From contig JAFDYD010000002.1 in assembly GCA_018267615.1 (NCBI GenBank), positions 1 to 64,000 on the forward strand: 64,000 bases of DNA. The letters run 5' to 3'. Each line of letters opens with the position of its first letter. The first letter of the stretch is position 1. Shown one piece after another: positions 35,187-44,185 of the stretch. The position numbers and the translations under genes were made by a program. The notes under the pieces were generated by a model, which made no database searches, was not told where the DNA came from, and worked only from the letters and a program-made list of their open reading frames with translations. The DNA is from Bacteroidota bacterium (GTDB lineage: Bacteria; Bacteroidota; Bacteroidia; Chitinophagales; Chitinophagaceae).

Positions 35187-37034
35187 TTAATATTCACTGA
35201 GCCTGTTCCACCAGGTTTTTTTCAATATTAATATGATCAGTAATAATATGATAACGGTAATGAATAGGGGAAGTTTAAGCCAAAGCACGATATACATTGG
35301 AAGAATGGTGAGACATAACTGCCCGATCATTCCCAATACAATATTGAATGCGTTAATACGAAAATTTCTATTGCCAATGAATGTTGGATCTTCAGCAACA
35401 ATTTTATCGTGCACTGGTTTCCAGAAACCCCATGGACGAACGAGTTTATAAAATGATTTCAATACATCGTAGTCGGTAGGCGGTGCAGCATAAGTGCCAA
35501 TAACTGATCCTGCAAGTGATAAAAGAAATAACCATGGCCAATAATAAAGATCCAATCCTTTCAACACATCGTATGATTTTAATACTGCCAATGCGATTGC
35601 CGGCACAATACCAGCGAGCATTCCCCAGAAAAATCCATTTGCGTTAAAGCGCCACCAATGCCATTTCAACATATTGGATGCAACATATCCTCCATACAAA
35701 CCAGATACGATCCATTGCAATACCGTGTTCACATCTTTTACAAATAATCCCAATACCACACCGATGATCACGACCAGTAATCCGGCGAGGTAATTCATCG
35801 AAATAATTTTTTTGGTAGAAGCTTGCGGATTTACATACTTCAGGTAAATATCATTCACCAAATAAGCTTGCGCAGCATTGAGGGTTCCGGAAAAAGTTCC
35901 CATAAACGCACCCAGCAAACCGGTGAGTACCAATCCCATCAATCCTGCCGGAAGAAAAGTATTGATCGCGGCCGGAAGTATTTTTTCGAAATCGGTTCCA
36001 TTTGGCGTTTGTAGATCACCGTTAATCTGGTTAAAATATAATAAAGCCAATACCGTCAATCCTATTATCATCGAATAACGGACAGGCAATAAAATAATCG
36101 AAACAAATCCGCTCATTTTACTCGCTTCCTGCGGTGATCTCGTGCTGAGAATCTTTTGCATATCATAATTAGGAGCAGGTCCGGCTACACTTGCAAAAAT
36201 TCCTTTAAACAACATCATCATGAAAAATATACCGAACAGTGAAAAGCCGTCATCATTTATTTTTTTATTTGCGTCATCGACGATGTTGGTCCAATTGAGA
36301 TTTAGCTTCCACCCAAAAAAAGGATTTTCCCAACCTGCAGGTACATGCACTGAATGTCCGTGCAGCCTGATCGCTGCAATGATACCAATGCTGATGCACG
36401 CAACCACCATAATAATATATTTCACCACATCACCCCAAACAATACTGTGCATACCGCCGAGTATCGAATAAAACATGGCGAATAAAGTGAAGATGATTCC
36501 ATAAAAGTGTGGGACGTACGCTGGACTTACGTTGAAAGGAACAAATTGTTTGATATCATTCCATGGAATAAATATTTCCATAAATTTTCCAAGTCCCACG
36601 AATCCATAAGCCATAAAACCCAGGCAACTCAACAAAGCAAATGCTACGACAATATTGTGTGATGCCTTAACGCCTGCACCTGTTTTTCCAAATCGGCCCG
36701 CGAGCCATTCCGCGCCAGTTGTTGCATTTGAACGGCGTAACCATCTTGAGAGATACATCATCAGGAAAACCTGGTTGAACACGGGCCATAACCACGGGAT
36801 CCAAATACTTTTCATTCCATATACAAAACACAAACTCACCATCCACATGGTCCCGGATATATCAAACATATCTGAAGCATCACTCAATCCAAGCATATAC
36901 CATGGCAATGACTTACCTCCCATGAGATAATTCTCTTTGTTACGCCTGGCTTTTTTTCGCAATACCCAACCTATGACAACCATCGTTGCCAGGTATGTAA
37001 TGATCATTGCAAAATCAATGGCCTGAAGTTTCAT
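35187..37034 (-). CDS. Sodium:solute symporter, probable oligosaccharide uptake
   Basis: A 615-residue inner-membrane transporter of the SSS family with about 14 helices. The family signature is the [28 protein letters not shown] opening of TM1-TM2, described here by its parts GGKSLPWY and [11 protein letters not shown], followed by an [16 protein letters not shown] segment near residue 375. Its place between GH26 and GH130 implies that it carries mannobiose; the family more often carries monosaccharides, amino acids or ions. It follows the GH26 gene on the same strand, with a family H repeat in the 119-bp spacer. Confidence 0.88.
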   Translation of the reverse strand: MKLQAIDFAMIITYLATMVVIGWVLRKKARRNKENYLMGGKSLPWYMLGLSDASDMFDISGTMWMVSLCFVYGMKSIWIPWLWPVFNQVFLMMYLSRWLRRSNATTGAEWLAGRFGKTGAGVKASHNIVVAFALLSCLGFMAYGFVGLGKFMEIFIPWNDIKQFVPFNVSPAYVPHFYGIIFTLFAMFYSILGGMHSIVWGDVVKYIIMVVACISIGIIAAIRLHGHSVHVPAGWENPFFGWKLNLNWTNIVDDANKKINDDGFSLFGIFFMMMLFKGIFASVAGPAPNYDMQKILSTRSPQEASKMSGFVSIILLPVRYSMIIGLTVLALLYFNQINGDLQTPNGTDFEKILPAAINTFLPAGLMGLVLTGLLGAFMGTFSGTLNAAQAYLVNDIYLKYVNPQASTKKIISMNYLAGLLVVIIGVVLGLFVKDVNTVLQWIVSGLYGGYVASNMLKWHWWRFNANGFFWGMLAGIVPAIALAVLKSYDVLKGLDLYYWPWLFLLSLAGSVIGTYAAPPTDYDVLKSFYKLVRPWGFWKPVHDKIVAEDPTFIGNRNFRINAFNIVLGMIGQLCLTILPMYIVLWLKLPLFITVIILLLIILILKKTWWNRLSEY

Positions 37035-37048
37035 GATGAGTGGTTATG

Positions 37049-37150
37049 ATCTGAACTAGGATTTATGAGATGGATAGGATTTATGGGAAATTAAGAATGA
37101 TGATTTTTAATTTCCCATATATCCTATCCATCTCAAAAATCCTAGTTCAT
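37049..37150. repeat. Inverted repeat, family H, inside the mannan operon
   Basis: Arms 37049-37092 and 37109-37150, about nine tenths matching. Words GAACTAGGATTT, GAGATGGATAGGAT and TATGGGAAATT. Between symporter and GH26, both minus strand. Sister of 25741-25845. Confidence 0.93.
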
Positions 37151-37153
37151 ACC

Positions 37154-38278
37154 TTATTCATATATTTTTTCTTTCGCAATATCTTTTTGAAAAATAGTAT
37201 TATCGGCATTATAAAAATCCACAAAATCTTTTGCAGAAGCCTGACCTTTATATGGCACATAAAAATCAGCGTGACCAGGAGTTGTATATCCTGCATTGCG
37301 CCACCCGAGCACATAAGCGATATGATGAGGCTGCAATGTTTTCAGGAAAACTTTTGTCCACCATAAACTATCCGGCAGGCCAACAAAACCAAATTCTGTA
37401 AGGGCAGGAATTTTATTTTTCTCTGTAGCGATCTCTTCGAGGTCGGTCAGTGTTCTGTCGAACTCCTTCATAAAATCTTCATTCCGGAGAATATTATTTC
37501 CCTGGTAAATATCGAATCCGATAATATCAACCCATTCGTCACCTGGATATCTTTCAAGATAAATTTGTTTTGATGCAAAGCGATCGGTATTGAATGCATA
37601 TAACAGGTTATGTACATTTTTTTCGTCGCGCAAATAAGTTTCGGTAAAACGATACAATTTTTTTATTTCTTCCGATGTACAATTCTTACCGCCCCACCAA
37701 AACCAGTTTCCGTTCAATTCATGAAAAGGCCTGAAGATAACCGGGATCAATTCTCCATTTTTTCCTTTCAGACTCAATATGAATGCCGCGATTCTATCGA
37801 GCCATGTTTTATATAAATCATGTTTTTCACCTCCGGGTAATATGGAAGCAACGGTGCCCGGCGCAGGATCCCAAGCTGTTTTACCAGTAAGCGGATTGTT
37901 CAGATGCCAACTGATAGTTATAATTCCACCGCGCGCATATCCTTCACCGATAAATTTTTTCATAGCATCAAAAGGAACGGAATCCAGGTTCATAGGATGA
38001 TCCAATTCAATGCGCCCGAGTTCCCAACCATATATTGCCGGATAATCGCCGGTAACATCTTTGATATCACTTTTTTCCGGAATATATTTCCAGCCGACAC
38101 CGTAAGCGAGATCATCCTGGTGGCCGAACAAAAAACCTTTTCCGGAAAGTCTTTTTAGATTTTGATAAAGATGGATAGTTTGGGTAGTCGCTTTTTTATC
38201 AACCGGGAGGTTCTGGCTGAATGAGCAATTAGCAACTGCTACTAAAAGAAGCAAGCCAACCGTTTTTTTTTGCGACAT
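37154..38278 (-). CDS. GH26 beta-mannanase
   Basis: A 374-residue exported GH26 enzyme that cuts beta-1,4-mannan to mannobiose or longer units. Signal peptide MSQKKTVGLLLLVAVANCSFSQ; the start at 38278 is preferred to a 20-codon upstream extension for that reason. The acid/base Glu is in VIFRPFHELNGNWFWWG, the nucleophile Glu in PALTEFGFVGLP, both in the right order. It lies first in the minus-strand mannan operon, next to the divergent AraC regulator, and has a good promoter. No carbohydrate-binding module is attached. Confidence 0.93.
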   Translation of the reverse strand: MSQKKTVGLLLLVAVANCSFSQNLPVDKKATTQTIHLYQNLKRLSGKGFLFGHQDDLAYGVGWKYIPEKSDIKDVTGDYPAIYGWELGRIELDHPMNLDSVPFDAMKKFIGEGYARGGIITISWHLNNPLTGKTAWDPAPGTVASILPGGEKHDLYKTWLDRIAAFILSLKGKNGELIPVIFRPFHELNGNWFWWGGKNCTSEEIKKLYRFTETYLRDEKNVHNLLYAFNTDRFASKQIYLERYPGDEWVDIIGFDIYQGNNILRNEDFMKEFDRTLTDLEEIATEKNKIPALTEFGFVGLPDSLWWTKVFLKTLQPHHIAYVLGWRNAGYTTPGHADFYVPYKGQASAKDFVDFYNADNTIFQKDIAKEKIYE

Positions 38279-38335
38279 TTTCGGCTTATAAGGGATAAAA
38301 GAAGAATCAGTTTTTCCAAACAAATTAAACCAAAT

Positions 38336-38364
38336 CAAATATAAGTTTACTGGTCTGTCTGCAA
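38336..38364 (-). promoter_or_regulatory. Promoter of the mannan operon
   Basis: On the minus strand, TTG (38364-38362), 18 bp, then TATATTTG (38343-38336). Transcription would start near 38329, a leader of about 50 bases to the GH26 ATG. It faces the AraC gene, so a binding site for that regulator is expected in 38360-38559, though I see no clear repeat there. Confidence 0.65.
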
Positions 38365-38559
38365 TAATACTTTTTTGCCACTTAGTTATTTTTATTTATC
38401 AGTAGCCCGCGGCCCAAAAACCATTTTTTCAGGAAAGAGGTTGAATAATAATCCCTTTGCTTAGGGACTTTTATTCACCTTTTAATAATATTTTTTTATC
38501 TTTTCATGGGCAATGCAGCTATTTTAATAAGTGCAATGTCTTAATTAGTCGCTACCATT

Positions 38560-39438
38560 ATGAATAAAGACATTATGCGGGAAATCACCCCGCTTACTCA
38601 AAACGACTGCTTTACGATTTTTTTTAGAGAAAAGAAGGAATTCGCCTTTCCCCTCCACTATCACGATGAGTTCGAATTGAATTTTATCATGAATGGAAAA
38701 GGCGCAAAAAGGATCGTCGGCGACAATATCGAAGTTATTGACGACTTGGAAATGGTGTTGGTAGGGCCGAATTTATATCATTCCTGGTTCACGCATCAGT
38801 GCAAATCTGAATCGATTAAAGAGATCACCATTCAGTGGCATAAGGATCTTTTTGACGAAAAATTTCTTTGCAGAAATCAGCTCAATTTTATCCGTGCAAT
38901 GTTTGATCGCGCATCTCGGGGAATTGTTTTTTCAAAAGAAACGATTGCATCCCTTGCGCCTCGTATTTTGGCATTGAATGAAAAAAATGGATTTGATTCC
39001 GTACTTGAACTCATGTCCATTCTTCATGATCTTTCAACGTCGAGGAATATGCGCACTTTGTCAAATGCCACTTTTGCCAATGAACAATTCAGTTATAACA
39101 GCAGGCGCATTGAAAAAGCATTTCAGTATATGTACACCAACTATGATCGTACGGTTACATTAAGTGAAGTTGCCAAGCTTGTAAATATGACGGAAGTTTC
39201 TTTTAGCCGATTTATGAAAAAGAGAACAGGAAATACATTTATCGATAGTTTGAATGAGATCCGGTTAGGACATGCTTCCAAAAAATTAATTGATACCACA
39301 CATTCCATCGCAGAAATTTCTTACAACTGCGGATTTAATAATATCTCCAACTTCAATAGAATTTTTAAAAAGAAAAAAGGATGCACGCCGAAGGCGTTTC
39401 GTGAGAGTTTTACTACGGGGACTAAAGTGTTTATTTGA
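38560..39438 (+). CDS. AraC-family regulator beside the mannan operon
   Basis: A 292-residue AraC/XylS regulator. The N-terminal half is a cupin-type sensor domain (FAFPLHYHDEFELNFIMNGKGAKR, then LVGPNLYHSW). The two C-terminal helix-turn-helix units are TLSEVAKLVNMTEVSFSRFMKKRTG near 197-222 and SIAEISYNCGFNNISNFNRIFKKKKG near 247-272, followed by the usual TPKAFRES. Divergent arrangement with the GH26 promoter suggests that it activates the mannan genes on a sugar signal. The start ATG 38560 is supported by the cupin beginning soon after. Confidence 0.92.
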   Translation: MNKDIMREITPLTQNDCFTIFFREKKEFAFPLHYHDEFELNFIMNGKGAKRIVGDNIEVIDDLEMVLVGPNLYHSWFTHQCKSESIKEITIQWHKDLFDEKFLCRNQLNFIRAMFDRASRGIVFSKETIASLAPRILALNEKNGFDSVLELMSILHDLSTSRNMRTLSNATFANEQFSYNSRRIEKAFQYMYTNYDRTVTLSEVAKLVNMTEVSFSRFMKKRTGNTFIDSLNEIRLGHASKKLIDTTHSIAEISYNCGFNNISNFNRIFKKKKGCTPKAFRESFTTGTKVFI

Positions 39439-39450
39439 AACGCCTGATTT

Positions 39451-39521
39451 GTTGAACTTTGCGATTTTGCGTCTTTGCGAGAAAAATTATCACGCAAAGG
39501 CGCAAAATCGCAAAGATCAAC
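39451..39521. repeat. Inverted repeat, family B
   Basis: Arms about 39451-39480 and 39491-39521 with three mismatches, sharing TTTGCGATTTTGCG words with the repeat at 22059-22137. Begins 12 bases after the AraC stop. Confidence 0.92.
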
Positions 39522-39538
39522 CACTCAACATTCCTCAA

Positions 39539-39546
39539 TATATTTG
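39539..39546 (+). promoter_or_regulatory. -7 box of obgE
   Basis: TATATTTG, a full consensus match, 18 bases before the GTG start of obgE. It lies just after the family B repeat. Confidence 0.6.
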
Positions 39547-39564
39547 CACTCCAATTGCTAAATA

Positions 39565-40560
39565 GTGGAGAAATCAAACTTTGTAGATCAGATCAGGATA
39601 TTTTGCCGAAGCGGACATGGTGGTGCGGGCAGCAAACATTTCATGCGCACCAAATACAACGCATTAGCCGGTCCGGATGGTGGTGATGGCGGACGTGGTG
39701 GTCATATCATCCTGCGAGGTAATAAAAATTTGTGGACCTTATTGCATCTTCGTTATTATAAAAATGTATTGGCAGAAAATGGTGAAGCGGGCAGCGGCAA
39801 TAACTGTACAGGTCGTTTCGGAAAAGATATTATTATCGATGTCCCGTTGGGAACGATTGCAAGAGATGAAGAAACAAATAAAAAAGACGCAGAGATATTA
39901 GAAGATGGACAAGAAATTATTTGGATCAAAGGTGGCCGCGGCGGATTGGGTAATTCACATTTTGCAACTGCCACCAACCAGGCTCCCGAACACGCACAAC
40001 CTGGTGAACCCGGTAGTGAAGGATGGAAAGTATTGGAATTAAAAATGCTTGCGGATGTTGGACTCGTTGGTTTTCCGAATGCAGGTAAATCAACACTGCT
40101 CTCCGTTGTCACTGCTGCAAAACCAAAAATCGCGAACTATGCATTTACCACTTTGGTTCCTCAACTAGGTATGGTCGAATACCGCGATGGAAAAAGTTTT
40201 TGCATGGCCGATTTACCCGGCATCATCGAAGGTGCAGCGGAAGGAAAAGGATTGGGACATCGTTTTCTTCGTCATATAGAACGCAACGCTGTCTTATTGT
40301 TTTTAATTCCTGCAGATAGCAACGATCATAAAAAAGAATTTGAGATCCTCGTCAACGAGCTCAAACAATACAACCCCGAATTATTACACAAAAAATTTAT
40401 CATCGCCATCAGTAAATCGGATTTATTGGATGAAGAATTGAAAACTGAAATTGCAAAAGAACTTCCAAAAAATATTCCACACATTTTTATTTCATCAGCG
40501 ACACAACAAGGATTGACAGCACTAAAAGATTTATTATGGAAATCTTTGACTAGTGAATAA
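39565..40560 (+). CDS. obgE: GTPase Obg/CgtA
   Basis: Ribosome-assembly and stress GTPase, essential in most bacteria. 331 residues: the glycine-rich Obg domain (residues 1-158; [31 protein letters not shown]), then the G domain with G1 GFPNAGKST (169-177), G3 DLPGIIEGA and G4 SKSD. The variable C-terminal domain is absent, as is usual for Bacteroidota Obg proteins. The start is GTG at 39565, giving the normal N-terminus [12 protein letters not shown]; no ATG fits. Confidence 0.96.
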   Translation: MEKSNFVDQIRIFCRSGHGGAGSKHFMRTKYNALAGPDGGDGGRGGHIILRGNKNLWTLLHLRYYKNVLAENGEAGSGNNCTGRFGKDIIIDVPLGTIARDEETNKKDAEILEDGQEIIWIKGGRGGLGNSHFATATNQAPEHAQPGEPGSEGWKVLELKMLADVGLVGFPNAGKSTLLSVVTAAKPKIANYAFTTLVPQLGMVEYRDGKSFCMADLPGIIEGAAEGKGLGHRFLRHIERNAVLLFLIPADSNDHKKEFEILVNELKQYNPELLHKKFIIAISKSDLLDEELKTEIAKELPKNIPHIFISSATQQGLTALKDLLWKSLTSE

Positions 40561-40754
40561 ATGATCATACATAAGTATACTGTTTATCATCGCAATTATT
40601 ATTTATCAAAATTATTTTTACGAAATCCATTTCAGCATCAACATCACGATGCACAATAACGAATATGCATCTGCGTTACTTATATGAAAGATTTTAATTT
40701 AAGCGGTTAACATTAATTTAATTCAAACCGCTGCAGTGAAAAGGGAAATTGTCA

Positions 40755-40762
40755 TATATTTG
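40755..40762 (+). promoter_or_regulatory. -7 box in the 369-bp gap after obgE
   Basis: TATATTTG, full consensus, in the 40561-40929 space. It would give a leader of about 160 bases to the small secreted protein gene. I saw no further gene or long repeat in this gap. Confidence 0.5.
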
Positions 40763-40929
40763 CGTCATCAAAAGATCAACAGACATTCAATTACATCGAG
40801 TCTGTCATTATTAGATTCTTTTAATCTTTCTTCACTGATTCTCTCCTAAAAACGATTACTGCCCTTACAATTGCAAGCCGTTTCGATTGCGTGTCATGAA
40901 TATTTTATTCATCACTAAAAACCACATAT

Positions 40930-41325
40930 ATGAAGAAGCATGTTATGTCCGCAATCAGTAAGCTTACCTTAGGTGTTCTATTATTTATGAGTGTTGCAGC
41001 AGGTACACAAGCAGCAACTGTTAATCCCGGTGACAAAATCGCTGAAGTAAAATACATCGGCACATCAGATGATGCTGTGTTGTTCAATGTATCGGTTGAT
41101 AATCCAACCGGAAGCAAATTCAGTATAATTGTTTTGGATGGAGAAGGCGATCAGATATTCCAGGAGATATATTCTGATAAGAAGTTTGACAAAAAATTCA
41201 GACTGCCAAAATCAGAAAAAAATAAACTGACATTTGTTATCAGGAATTTCAAAACAGCTGATGTTAGACAAACGTTCGAAATCAATACGAAATATATTGA
41301 AGACGTTGTTGTAACCAAATTATAA
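40930..41325 (+). CDS. Small secreted protein of unknown function
   Basis: A 131-residue protein with a clear signal peptide (MKKHVMSAISKLTLGVLLFMSVAAGTQA). The mature part looks like a single beta-sandwich domain: DKIAEVKYIGTSDDAVLFNVSVDNP, then FSIIVLDGEGDQIFQEIYSDKKFDKKFRLP (cited by position only as residues 65-95) and a final beta-strand run DVRQTFEINTKYIEDVVV. I do not recognise a named family; similar short secreted sandwich proteins occur widely in Chitinophagaceae. It has its own promoter and a classic terminator, implying a single-gene, possibly strongly expressed unit. Confidence 0.75.
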   Translation: MKKHVMSAISKLTLGVLLFMSVAAGTQAATVNPGDKIAEVKYIGTSDDAVLFNVSVDNPTGSKFSIIVLDGEGDQIFQEIYSDKKFDKKFRLPKSEKNKLTFVIRNFKTADVRQTFEINTKYIEDVVVTKL

Positions 41326-41381
41326 TAAACATTTATCCGCGCTTACTGATTTTATGCTGAACAATTTATCAGCAGCTTAGT

Positions 41382-41424
41382 AACTGTTCCGACTTTCCTA
41401 AGGGTTGGAACAGTTTTATTTTTA
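41382..41424 (+). terminator. Rho-independent terminator
   Basis: AACTGTTCC (41382-41390) pairs with GGAACAGTT (41407-41415), then a T-rich tail TTATTTTTAT. This is the classical form and contrasts with the long palindromes elsewhere. Confidence 0.85.
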
Positions 41425-41448
41425 TAGCTTTGTAGTTGCATGATGGGG

Positions 41449-41520
41449 TGGATCGTGAGACGTGAGACGTCAAACGAGAGTTGAAATTCTCACGTTTGAC
41501 GTCTCACGTCTCACGATCCA
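41449..41520. repeat. 32-bp inverted repeat, family A
   Basis: Arms 41449-41480 and 41489-41520 with one mismatch and an eight-base loop. The sequence GATCGTGAGACGTGAGACGT is almost that of the inner part of 32525-32642. Ends 32 bases before an aminotransferase start. Confidence 0.95.
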
Positions 41521-41552
41521 TCAACAATCACAAATTTCATGCATACACGCTC

Positions 41553-42815
41553 ATGAAAGAAAAGCTGTCTTATTTATCGGAAACATTGATTGGTTCAGAA
41601 ATCGTAAAACTGGGTGGAGATATCCGGGAAAAAATTCGTTTGGGAGAAAAAATTTACAATTTTACCGTTGGGGATTTTGATCCAAAAATATTTCCAATTC
41701 CAAAGGCTTTGGAAGATTTGATTGTGGAAGCATATCGAATGCATTTCACCAATTATCCTGCATCCGAAGGTAATCTTGACTTACGGCAATCCATATCCGC
41801 TTTTTTAAAAGAAAGAGAAGGTCTTGATTATTCGCCAAAAGAAATTATGGTTGCCAATGGCGGCAGACCTCTGATATATTCATTATTCAGAGCCATTGCC
41901 GATAAAGGTGATAAGATCATTTATGCTGTTCCTTCCTGGAACAATAATCACTACACGCATTTTGTCGGTGGCGAACATGTCATTGTAGAAACCACTATCG
42001 AGAATAATTTCATGCCGACAGCCAAAGATGTAAAACCGCATATCAAAGGAGCTACGCTTATTTGTCTTTGCTCGCCACAGAATCCAACCGGAACAACCAT
42101 CGCAGAAAAGGACCTGGAAGAAATTTGTGAAATGATATTGGAAGAAAATGCGGCGCGCGGTGAAAATGAAAAAAAATTATACCTGATGTATGACCAGATG
42201 TATTGGCATCTGACATACGGCGAAACAAAACACTACAACCCGGTTTCATTAAAACCGGAAATGAAATCATACACGATTTATATCGACGCGATCAGCAAAG
42301 TTTTTGCGGCTACGGGCGTGCGCGTGGGTTGGGCCTTCGGGCCGGCTGAGATCATGAGTAAGATTAATGCGATTCTCTCGCATATTGGTGCATGGGCTCC
42401 GATGGCCGAGCAAAAAGCTACTGCTCTTTTTCTTTTAAAAACAAAAGAGATCGATGAATATCTTCATGGTTTCAAAAAAGAAATCGGCGAAAGACTATAC
42501 CGGATACACGAAGGATTTCAGCGCCTGAAAAAAGAAGGATTTAATGTAGATGCCGTAGCGCCTCAGGCGGCAATTTATCTCACGGTAAAGATTGATCTTG
42601 TAGGTAAGAAAACCGCTGATGGAAGATTATTGCAATCGCAGGCAGATGTGACATCTTATATTCTCGACGAAGCAAAACTGGCAATCGTGCCTTTCTCTGC
42701 ATTCGGTGCCTCCAAAAATTCTCCCTGGTATCGATTGAGCGTTGGTACCTGCCATAAAGAAGATATTGGATCTATGTTCCAGCAATTAAGAGAAGCAATG
42801 GAAAGGTTGAAGTAA
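41553..42815 (+). CDS. Class I/II pyridoxal-phosphate aminotransferase
   Basis: A 420-residue fold-type I aminotransferase, probably aspartate-like or aromatic. From ATG 41553 (MKEKLSYLSETLIGSEIVKL) it shows TNYPASEGNLDLRQSISAFL near residue 66, the PLP contact NPTG in LCSPQNPTGTTI, and the Schiff-base lysine in IYIDAISKVFAATGVRVGW. Substrate-binding Arg is plausible in PWYRLSVGTC near the end. I cannot assign a specific amino acid. The ORF upstream of the chosen start runs through a palindromic repeat, so it is not coding. No operon partner is obvious. Confidence 0.85.
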   Translation: MKEKLSYLSETLIGSEIVKLGGDIREKIRLGEKIYNFTVGDFDPKIFPIPKALEDLIVEAYRMHFTNYPASEGNLDLRQSISAFLKEREGLDYSPKEIMVANGGRPLIYSLFRAIADKGDKIIYAVPSWNNNHYTHFVGGEHVIVETTIENNFMPTAKDVKPHIKGATLICLCSPQNPTGTTIAEKDLEEICEMILEENAARGENEKKLYLMYDQMYWHLTYGETKHYNPVSLKPEMKSYTIYIDAISKVFAATGVRVGWAFGPAEIMSKINAILSHIGAWAPMAEQKATALFLLKTKEIDEYLHGFKKEIGERLYRIHEGFQRLKKEGFNVDAVAPQAAIYLTVKIDLVGKKTADGRLLQSQADVTSYILDEAKLAIVPFSAFGASKNSPWYRLSVGTCHKEDIGSMFQQLREAMERLK

Positions 42816-42950
42816 AGAAGGAACAAGGAACAAGGGACAAGAGACAAGAGACAAGGCACAAGATTTGGCGACCCTTGTACCTTGTCTCTTGTTCCTTGTA
42901 TCTTGTGCCTTGTGCCTTCTTCCTTCTTCCTTCTTCCTTCTTCCTTGCAC
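42813..42950. repeat. Family E repeat (ACAAGG words) with TTCTTCC tandem array
   Basis: A left stretch of GGAACAAGGGACAAGAGACAA words (42813-42865) faces a right stretch of CTTGTACC and CTTGTGCC words (42874-42916), pairing imperfectly. Then about four seven-base TTCTTCC units follow to 42946. Relative of 52677-52770. Confidence 0.9.
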
Positions 42951-42979
42951 CTTTACTAGCTTTTTCTTAAATTCAGGAA

Positions 42980-43210
42980 ATGAATTATATCCAAATTCGC
43001 TCCTTCGACAATTATATCAATGCCAATATCCAACTCGGCATGTTGCAGAATGAAGGAATCAATTGTCATTTGATGGATGAATACATCATCACACTCGATC
43101 CATTATTAAGTCCGGCAATAGGTGGTATGAAACTGATGGTTTATGAAACACAGGCGCAAAGAGCGAAAGAATTACTGGAAGATGTAGAGAATCATCATCG
43201 GCAAGATTAA
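42980..43210 (+). CDS. DUF2007-type small protein
   Basis: A 76-residue putative signal-transducing protein of the DUF2007 (GlnB-like fold) group. It reads NYIQIRSFDNYINANIQLGML with the conserved GI-type turn NEGINCHLMDEY and a PAIGGMKLMVYETQAQRAKELL end, the usual ferredoxin-like pattern. Function unknown. Short but conserved in length. It follows a repeat and precedes the sterol-desaturase-like gene by 120 bp. Confidence 0.8.
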   Translation: MNYIQIRSFDNYINANIQLGMLQNEGINCHLMDEYIITLDPLLSPAIGGMKLMVYETQAQRAKELLEDVENHHRQD

Positions 43211-43330
43211 AGACAATTGTGAAAGGGAAAGTTAATTAGAAGCATTCAAAACAATAAAATCACCGTTATTCCTGTTCCTGTATAAATCCATTTTCTATGA
43301 ATCATAAAAACTAACGATAAGCGTGGTTCT

Positions 43331-44185
43331 ATGGAACATGTCATCAACTTCTTTGAACATATCGAATCGTGGCAACGATCGCTGATGGTAGCAGGCGGAA
43401 TATTATTTTTCTGGATCATAGAAAGTTTTATCCCTCTATTCAGTTTTCGTTATAGAAAAATCCAACACGCGGGACTAAATATCTTTTTTACAATCACTAC
43501 TGTCATTGTCAATATTGCCTTTGCTTATTTTATTGTAAGGGCGAGTGTCTATACAAATGAACATCATTTGGGCTTGCTCAACATCGTAAAGCTGCCTTTG
43601 TGGTTATATATTCTTTTTGGTTTGATGATTATGGATTTTGTGAGCTCATGGCTGATTCATTGGATCCAACATCAGGTAAAATGGATGTGGAAATTTCATC
43701 TTATACACCATTGCGATACCTGGGTTGATACAACTACGGCAAATCGTCATCACCCTGGCGAAAGTATTTTCCGGGCTGTCTTTACTTTTTTGGCCGTTGC
43801 CATTTCAGGTGCAACGATCTGGCTGATTTTTATGTACCAGGCGCTTTCCGTTTTATTTTCACAATTCAATCATGCAAATATTTCTTTTCCGGGATGGTTG
43901 GATAAAACACTCAGTTGGGTGATTGTTTCTCCCGATATGCATAAGGTTCATCACCATCATGCACAACCGCTAACGGACACCAACTACGGTAATATTTTTT
44001 CCTGGTGGGATCGCATATTCGGAACCTATGCAGATGTAAAAGACATGACTTCACTTCACTACGGAATCGATACGCATCCGCTGGAAAAAGAAAATAATTC
44101 TCTAAGCAAATTGCTCAAAATACCCTTTGAAAAATATCGCCCACCTGCCGGCGATAAATTTAGTAACCCCAATATAAAAGCATGA
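43331..44185 (+). CDS. Sterol desaturase/fatty acid hydroxylase family protein
   Basis: A 284-residue membrane di-iron oxygenase. The His boxes are HWIQHQ (near residue 113), FHLIHHCDTWVDTTTANRHHP (the central box, residues about 124-140) and HKVHHHH (near 214). Four to five membrane helices alternate with them. The family hydroxylates or desaturates lipids; sterols are unlikely here, while fatty acids or hopanoid-like lipids are possible. It overlaps the next gene by four bases (ATGA), so both proteins are translated together. Confidence 0.9.
   Translation: MEHVINFFEHIESWQRSLMVAGGILFFWIIESFIPLFSFRYRKIQHAGLNIFFTITTVIVNIAFAYFIVRASVYTNEHHLGLLNIVKLPLWLYILFGLMIMDFVSSWLIHWIQHQVKWMWKFHLIHHCDTWVDTTTANRHHPGESIFRAVFTFLAVAISGATIWLIFMYQALSVLFSQFNHANISFPGWLDKTLSWVIVSPDMHKVHHHHAQPLTDTNYGNIFSWWDRIFGTYADVKDMTSLHYGIDTHPLEKENNSLSKLLKIPFEKYRPPAGDKFSNPNIKA

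Noticed and set aside
41481-41552. N-terminal extension of the aminotransferase ORF
   Set aside because: It overlaps a family A palindrome and adds no family sequence.
42908-42946. CRISPR-like array of TTCTTCC units
   Set aside because: Units of seven bases without spacers; a microsatellite.
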